From CBDUMN01 sp965368335 (GTDB taxonomy: Bacteria > Pseudomonadota > Alphaproteobacteria > Rhodospirillales > JAPHRK01), in NCBI GenBank assembly GCA_965368335.1, contig CBDUMN010000029.1, forward strand, positions 1 through 37,847: a DNA stretch of 37,847 nt, written 5' to 3'. Both the position numbers and the translations under genes were made by a program. How positions within the stretch are numbered: the first letter of the stretch is position 1; each line of letters starts with the position of its first letter. Below are positions 33,098 through 37,847 of the stretch, piece by piece. The notes beneath the pieces are model-generated. The model was not told where the DNA came from. It worked only from the letters and a program-made list of their open reading frames with translations, and searched no databases.

Positions 33098-33363
33098 TTT
33101 GGCGAAAATCAGCAATCGCAAACCTGCGTGATATCAAGGCCTATATCAGCCTTGACGATCCCATGGCTGGAGCCAGGATAGCTAAAGGCCTTTATCAAGC
33201 TGGGCGGGAGCTCAAGACTTTTCCAAACCGAGGGAAGCCAACCGGCATTGACGGCATCCGGGAATTAATCGTTCCGGGGACGCCATATCTTTTGGTCTAT
33301 CGCGTGACATCCGACGAAGTGCAGATTCTACGAATCTGGCACGAGGCACAAGACCGGCCCTAG
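33088..33363 (+). CDS. ParE/RelE-superfamily toxin
   Basis: The 91-residue protein has the family fold signature: VVWRKSAIANLRDIKAYI near the start, DDPMAGARIAKGLYQA, then FPNRGKPTGIDGIRELIVPGTPYLLVYRV and a VQILRIWHEAQDRP tail. The R-G-x2 and IRELIVPGTPY pattern and the terminal IxHxxQxRP motif fit ParE toxins (gyrase poisons) better than RelE ribonucleases. It starts at a GTG inside the antitoxin gene. Such pairs stabilise mobile elements, which fits the location. Confidence 0.88.
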   Translation: MQVVWRKSAIANLRDIKAYISLDDPMAGARIAKGLYQAGRELKTFPNRGKPTGIDGIRELIVPGTPYLLVYRVTSDEVQILRIWHEAQDRP

Positions 33364-33518
33364 GGCTGATTTGCGCGTTTTGAATTGTCCCCATAAACTG
33401 CAATTACTCTCTTTGACACAAGTGACGTGATGCTCCGAAGGGACGCATCCGACCTCGCCGGACCGATCCTTGACGTGTATGGGGCCTAAGCCCCCAATTC
33501 CTTTCACAGATTGGTAAC

Positions 33519-33595
33519 GGGTTCGTAGCTCAGTTGGTTAGAGCGTCTGCTTGACGTGCAGGAGGTCGGAGGTTCGAATCCTCCCGGACCCACCA
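33519..33595 (+). tRNA. tRNA-Val(GAC), second integration-type site
   Basis: Acceptor GGGTTCG pairs with CGGACCC (with one T-G pair), followed by A and encoded CCA. The T-arm is GGAGG/CCTCC around TTCGAAT. The anticodon loop TTGACGT gives GAC (Val). A tyrosine recombinase starts 44 bp after the 3' end in the same direction. The 155 bp before the tRNA hold a GGGGC/GCCCC hairpin and no gene. Confidence 0.97.
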
Positions 33596-33639
33596 CGAAT
33601 ACTTGTTTGTCAAAGAGAGGGCCATTAACCCCTCTTTGT

Positions 33640-34533
33640 ATGGATATCTGGAAAGCTTTCGAGGCCTATAGCCTCTATGCGCGGGGACTGCGCAATTACG
33701 CGCCGCTTACGGTCGCGGCCAAACGGGACAGCCTGAAGTGTTTTATCGAGCGAACGGGTCTTCGCCGCCTTGAGGACGTAACGCCTGAACTCGCGCAGAA
33801 CTACTTTCTGAAAAATCGGGTGGAGCTTAACTGGTCCTCGTCCACCTACGTCTGTGTGCATACCCGGTTATTCGTCTTTTTTAGTTGGTGCGTGAAACAA
33901 GGATACATTGGGGCCAATCCGTTTACCGATATCGAAAAACCCAAACTGGAATATCGCCTGCCCCGGCGTCTAAGTTGCCGGGATGCTGAGCTCTTGCTGC
34001 ACGCGTGTCGTAAGAAAAACTACAAAAGCGCCTATCTCAGGTGCCGGGCTGAGGCAATCCTCGCGGTGATGCTTTTCACCGGATTACGGCGAGCGGAGGT
34101 CGTGGCCCTGGAACTTTCGCATGTAGACCTCGAGGCGCGGGTTTTGAAAGTCATTCAAGGCAAAGGGGGCAAGGACCGCTATCTGCCGATAAATGACGAG
34201 CTGTTGCCGGTTCTGAAGCGCTATGTAAAAGAACGCCTGAAGATACAGACAGCGTTGCCAAACTTCTTCATGTCGTATCAGAAAGGAAAGCCGCTTGGTG
34301 CGGGAGGCGTGCGCCGCTTATTCAAAAATCTGCGCCCTTTAACAAACTTCGATTTCTCACCCCATGCTCTCCGGCATACCTTCGCCACCTTGATGCTGGA
34401 AGGCGGTTGCGACATTTACACGCTTTCCCGTCTCATGGGGCACAACAAGATTTCAACGACCGCCCGTTATCTTAACGCCTCAACGCAGCTTCTCATGCAG
34501 TCCATGCAGAAGCATCCGCTTCGGTGGTCCTGA
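33640..34533 (+). CDS. Tyrosine recombinase, XerC/D-like (tRNA-Val side)
   Basis: The 297-residue protein has a SAM-like core-binding domain (about 5-95) and a catalytic domain with R150 (TGLRRAEV), K178 region (GKGGKDR), H242/R245 (HALRHTF), H268 (MGHNK) and nucleophile Y277. Its length and RYLN context fit Xer-like or transposon integrases, not the phage-type enzyme at tRNA-Glu. The ATG follows the tRNA 3' end closely; a longer open frame reading through the tRNA was rejected. It faces a second recombinase across a nuclease gene. Confidence 0.92.
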   Translation: MDIWKAFEAYSLYARGLRNYAPLTVAAKRDSLKCFIERTGLRRLEDVTPELAQNYFLKNRVELNWSSSTYVCVHTRLFVFFSWCVKQGYIGANPFTDIEKPKLEYRLPRRLSCRDAELLLHACRKKNYKSAYLRCRAEAILAVMLFTGLRRAEVVALELSHVDLEARVLKVIQGKGGKDRYLPINDELLPVLKRYVKERLKIQTALPNFFMSYQKGKPLGAGGVRRLFKNLRPLTNFDFSPHALRHTFATLMLEGGCDIYTLSRLMGHNKISTTARYLNASTQLLMQSMQKHPLRWS

Positions 34534-34643
34534 TTAGAAAACCAATTTTTTAGGCTCGCAAAAGTAGAACTGACTTGTTGAACCTATATCTACATTGGCG
34601 CAAGTTATCGGCGGGAAAACGTACGCCCTAGGGGGAGAACCAC

Positions 34644-36317
34644 ATGGAATCAACTTTGACCGGGCCGCTTGTCATTGAAAACATGCTGAACTCCAAACGA
34701 TTGGAACCCTTGGATAAGAAGCACATTGAGGAATTACAAAGAATCCAGGCTCTAAAAGTTCGGGATTTTTCAGAGGCTGATGTTCGTGAGGAAATTATCA
34801 CCCCCCTTCTGAGGGTAATGGGTTACGAAAAACAGAGTTACTTTTCGATAGATCGGGAGAAGCCCATTAAATTGCTCGGGAGAAATAAATTTCCTGATTA
34901 TAGACTGTTGCTTTGGTCTGAAAATTTTTGGGTGATTGAGGCAAAAAAACCAAAGAAGAAATTTACGTATACTGATCTACGGCAGGCCCTCGAGTATGCC
35001 GTCCATCCCGAGATAAATGCGGCACTTTTCGTTCTGTGCGATGGCCAGAAAATAGAAGTGTATGACCGCGAAGTCAGCCAGATTGAACCCGCACTAACCA
35101 TAACAATTTCAAATATTATCAAAGAGATAGATTATTTAAGGGCTGCCCTTTGCCCATGGCAGATATGGTTTTTTGAGAAACGGCGGCTATTGCGACAAAT
35201 TGATAAGGTTTTTGACAAAGAATTTAATGTGCAGCGCCTGGAAGAATTTCGCTCCCTGATTGACAGGCGCTTAGCTTCAAAGCGAAGTATTGCCGTTCAA
35301 AATTTCCAGCAGCGCACATTTGGCGACACTGATAATTCGGCACAGATTGACGCTATCCGAAATAGTGATCCATTTGATTTAATTGAGGGGACTTTCTTTT
35401 CGCAATACTCTGGAGCAATAGATATTGAAATTGCCGAGACGCTCGTAAGCAAATGTGACCCTAGCGACTTTCATATCCTCTATAGGATTTTTCCAGACGA
35501 TGCGCGAGATGCAAACGATCATTTTTTTGGCCACGCGCTCAACTTCCTTATTCACCTACAACGACAAAAACACGCGGTCACATGGCTCCCAAGTTGGTTG
35601 GGAGGAGGCAAGGATATTGAGGTGGCGGTTAGGAGACTAATTGAGCTTAGCATTCAGCATTTTAAAACAGATCCAACACGTAGAAACATTCTTCTTCTCG
35701 CTTCGACAATGCGTCGGATATTCAAAGCTCTAATGGTGACAAGGCTGGATTATTGGAAGGAAGGAGAGTTTCTGCATCTTTTAAATCGTTTTGAGCTTCC
35801 TGAGAGTTCCTTTGAACAATTTGTTTCAAGTCCAGGAAGGAGCAATCTTCTTCGCCTTGATCGCATGGTAGCCTCTAATCTAGTCCAGGTTGTTCTTGGC
35901 TGTTCAGACGATAATAGGCGACCGAAGGACGGATTATTGGAGCTTCGATTAAGGGAGGCATGGAAGATGGAAACTACCATTCTTCAATCCGTTGGCAATT
36001 ATCCTGAGCTACTCAAGCAACGCAATATGGGAGAGATGTTCTCAACTGAACATAATGACGTCGTCTATGACTTTCTTGGTCACCTATCCTTATGCATCAT
36101 CAATCAGTTCCCTGAATGGAAAGACCATACTCTTCAAAGTCATCGACCAGATGTTGAGTTGCTTGCAAGGTTTGGGTCTTGGCAGGCGAAAGATTGGCTG
36201 GGCATAGACCGAGAAACATCCTTGCCTGGACCAACACTTGAGGAGCTATCAGAACGATTTTTCTTGGGGGATAAATTGGTTTGCGAAACCCTCGCAACTT
36301 GTTACGGCTTTCTATAG
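34644..36317 (+). CDS. HsdR N-terminal-type PD-(D/E)XK nuclease fused to an unknown helical domain
   Basis: The 557-residue protein begins with a nuclease domain of the type I restriction R-subunit kind. It shows E49/E50 (DVREEIITPLL), D85 (KFPDYRLLL), E99-x-K101 (VIEAKKP), and the Q114-x3-Y118 (DLRQALEYA) motif of the HsdR family, followed by LFVLCDGQKIEVYD. After about residue 200 no SF2 helicase motor or methyltransferase motif appears. The remaining 350 residues look helical and unfamiliar, with patches such as PSWLGGGKDIEVAVRRLIE. All catalytic residues are intact. It lies between two convergent recombinases and is AT-rich, so it looks like cargo. A defence effector is likely, but methylation-dependence and target are unknown. 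Confidence 0.8.
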   Translation: MESTLTGPLVIENMLNSKRLEPLDKKHIEELQRIQALKVRDFSEADVREEIITPLLRVMGYEKQSYFSIDREKPIKLLGRNKFPDYRLLLWSENFWVIEAKKPKKKFTYTDLRQALEYAVHPEINAALFVLCDGQKIEVYDREVSQIEPALTITISNIIKEIDYLRAALCPWQIWFFEKRRLLRQIDKVFDKEFNVQRLEEFRSLIDRRLASKRSIAVQNFQQRTFGDTDNSAQIDAIRNSDPFDLIEGTFFSQYSGAIDIEIAETLVSKCDPSDFHILYRIFPDDARDANDHFFGHALNFLIHLQRQKHAVTWLPSWLGGGKDIEVAVRRLIELSIQHFKTDPTRRNILLLASTMRRIFKALMVTRLDYWKEGEFLHLLNRFELPESSFEQFVSSPGRSNLLRLDRMVASNLVQVVLGCSDDNRRPKDGLLELRLREAWKMETTILQSVGNYPELLKQRNMGEMFSTEHNDVVYDFLGHLSLCIINQFPEWKDHTLQSHRPDVELLARFGSWQAKDWLGIDRETSLPGPTLEELSERFFLGDKLVCETLATCYGFL

Positions 36318-36335
36318 AGGCATAAATAATTACGC

Positions 36336-37301
36336 CTATAGAACGCGAAGCGCCTTCGCCAATCCATCCGTGCAAGGCCGCAAGAGGACGGGTGTGCAGG
36401 CATTGATATAGAGACGGGTAGTTCGCGTATTGGTGTGGCCGAGGAATTGGCTGATCTGATCCACAGGCAAGTTCTGTTCAGCTAATTGGGTAGCCGCGTA
36501 ACGGCGGAACGCATGACAGTGAATATCAAAGCCCATAACCTGGCTTAAATCCTTCAGCATCTTGCGAACACCGTTATAGGTCCAGCGCCCCTTGCGACTG
36601 GCTGAAATAAGGAGCCATTCGTCTATCCGCCCAATTCGGTGGCGATATGCCAAGTAGCGGCATAAATGATCCTGGAGCGCCGGAGAAATATGAAGGTGCC
36701 GGGGCTTGCCGCCTTTATTGGCGGGAATGCATAGCGACCGCTTGCCGAAATCCAGGTCTGACAGCTTGAGCTTCAAGGCCTCTCCGGCACGGCAGCCGGT
36801 CATACACAAGAGATGGATAAAAACGAGATTCCTGTGTCCGACAAGGCTCTCTTTTTCTTGAACCATCAGATAGTTCAGGATGCGCCTGCACTTCTTTTCG
36901 GTGAGCGTTGGCCGATGGACATGCGCCAGCCCCATAGCGCGAATGCGGTCCATGGGGTTGCTTTGAATGAGGCCTTCTTCCCACAAAAATTTGAAGAAAC
37001 TGCTCAGCCGGGCTCTGTGGGTGTTGTAGGTCCAGGGTTTCCATTTTCGATCATGGTACTGGGTACGGAGGTACGTTTTGATGCAGTCGCTGGTCGCCTG
37101 CTCGATGGTAAGGATGCGCCCATGCCTGACAAGGCAAGCAATAGCCTGAGCCGTGCTTTCAAGAGTGAGAGGATTGCGCCGGAGGTACGTCATTTCCTCC
37201 AGGAACAACGGCCAAACATCCCATATTGGCGTTTGGCCAGCCGAAACGAGGGCAGAAAGGCCTGCAAGTTCTCCCGGAGGCAACAAAACGAAAGCAGCCA
37301 T
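36336..37301 (-). CDS. Tyrosine recombinase (convergent, distal)
   Basis: The 321-residue protein has a core-binding domain (about 25-115) and a catalytic domain with R171 (TGCRAGEALKL), K196 (NKGGKPRHL), H263/R266 (HAFRRY), H289 (LGHTN) and nucleophile Y298. It is distinct from both other recombinases in the window. Its stop lies 18 bp from the nuclease stop, so the two genes converge. No ribosome-binding site is obvious before the ATG. Together with the tRNA-Val-side recombinase it brackets the nuclease cargo. Confidence 0.92.
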   Translation of the reverse strand: MAAFVLLPPGELAGLSALVSAGQTPIWDVWPLFLEEMTYLRRNPLTLESTAQAIACLVRHGRILTIEQATSDCIKTYLRTQYHDRKWKPWTYNTHRARLSSFFKFLWEEGLIQSNPMDRIRAMGLAHVHRPTLTEKKCRRILNYLMVQEKESLVGHRNLVFIHLLCMTGCRAGEALKLKLSDLDFGKRSLCIPANKGGKPRHLHISPALQDHLCRYLAYRHRIGRIDEWLLISASRKGRWTYNGVRKMLKDLSQVMGFDIHCHAFRRYAATQLAEQNLPVDQISQFLGHTNTRTTRLYINACTPVLLRPCTDGLAKALRVL

Positions 37302-37402
37302 AAAGCGCGTGGGCTAAGGGAAAGAAGAATACCCGACATCCGTCCTATGCCAGTGAAACCACCCAGCCTTCCTTCAGTATCGTTTCATGAAAAGCGCATA
37401 AC

Positions 37403-37795
37403 ATGGAGGCATTCGTAACTTCTTTCACCATGACAGAGAAAACACCCCTCGCCGTCGAATCCTCAAACGACGAAAAGCAGTTGCGCATCCGAACGCTAAA
37501 CGATGCTTTTAGAACTTCGTTTATTGGAGGGCGGGTTCTAATTACCCCAGGAATCCAAGCGCTCGAAGAATCTGCGTTGCAGGAGCTTGTGCAGAAGATT
37601 CAGTGTTTCTCCGACTTTACGACAGACAACGACCCCTATGGCGAACATGATTTCGGCGCGGTCGAATTAGACAGGCTACGAGCATTCTGGAAAATCGATT
37701 ACTACGATAAGAGCATGACGTTCGGATCGGCCAATCCGGGTGATCCAGAGCAAACCATGCGTGTGCTGACCGTGATGTTGGCAGAGGAATATTAG
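37403..37795 (+). CDS. DUF3768 family protein
   Basis: The 130-residue protein carries the DUF3768 pattern: RIRTLNDAFRTSF, GGRVLITPGI, DNDPYGEHDFG, then FWKIDYYDKS and a VLTVMLAEEY ending. The family is common on alphaproteobacterial plasmids and integrative elements, and its function is unknown. An ATG nine codons in (MTEKTPL) may be the real start; neither has a clear ribosome-binding site. It overlaps by 3 bp with a possible gene on the other strand. Confidence 0.85.
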   Translation: MEAFVTSFTMTEKTPLAVESSNDEKQLRIRTLNDAFRTSFIGGRVLITPGIQALEESALQELVQKIQCFSDFTTDNDPYGEHDFGAVELDRLRAFWKIDYYDKSMTFGSANPGDPEQTMRVLTVMLAEEY

Positions 37796-37847
37796 GCCGT
37801 AAACTCATAAACGGGCTTCCCCAAACGTCTTGAATGTGATTCAAGCT
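37792..37847 (-). CDS. Possible C-terminal fragment of a gene off the right edge
   Basis: A minus-strand frame ends in a TAA that overlaps the DUF3768 stop. Only about 17 codons are visible (ending RLGKPVYEFTA), too few to name a family. Confidence 0.25.
   Translation of the reverse strand, partial: LESHSRRLGKPVYEFTA

Noticed and set aside
33556..33639. Upstream extension of the tRNA-Val-side recombinase
   Set aside because: These codons translate the tRNA 3' half; the recombinase homology starts at the ATG at 33640.

Overview
The window is chromosomal DNA of an alphaproteobacterium. The core gene order tig-clpP-clpX-lon-hupB followed by nuoA-H, all on the minus strand, is the classic alphaproteobacterial arrangement. 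The Lys/Ala-rich tail on trigger factor, malonyl-CoA decarboxylase and the single-subunit DadA-type oxidoreductase fit the same class. The order cannot be fixed by eye; a Rhodospirillales-, Kiloniellales- or Sneathiellales-like marine lineage is a guess.

Positions 1-16400 are the core block, read right to left. They hold respiratory complex I genes nuoA to nuoG plus the first 44 codons of nuoH, tRNA-Asp(GUC), tRNA-Val(UAC), HU, the Lon and ClpXP proteases, trigger factor and tRNA-Leu(UAG). Two AT-rich accessory genes, a methyltransferase-like protein and a polytopic membrane protein, sit on either side of tRNA-Val(UAC) and interrupt the block. Positions 16400-24800 carry a PAS-GGDEF diguanylate cyclase, a 105-bp element with perfect 21-bp inverted ends, an nnrDE-mcd operon, a D-amino-acid dehydrogenase, an lptD gene away from its usual partners and an orphan NarL/FixJ response regulator.

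From 24937 to the right end the DNA is mobile. A tRNA-Glu(UUC) gene is followed at once by a large tyrosine integrase, the layout of an element inserted at a tRNA 3' end. Behind it come a zinc-ribbon gene cut by an IS5-type insertion sequence, then a minus-strand set: a replication-relaxation family protein, a HerA/TraG-like DNA-pumping ATPase and a basic protein of unknown function. An overlapping ParE-type toxin-antitoxin pair follows. A second tRNA, tRNA-Val(GAC), marks a second junction. Downstream of it two tyrosine recombinases face each other around a 557-residue protein with an HsdR-type PD-(D/E)XK nuclease domain but no motor. A DUF3768 gene closes the window.

Two parts look least described. 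One is the recombinase-bracketed nuclease, a candidate single-gene defence or genome-conflict effector. The other is the compact mobilisation-like trio, which has no recognisable classical relaxase but has a gene-free, repeat-bearing gap that could be an origin of transfer. No CRISPR array or rRNA gene was seen.
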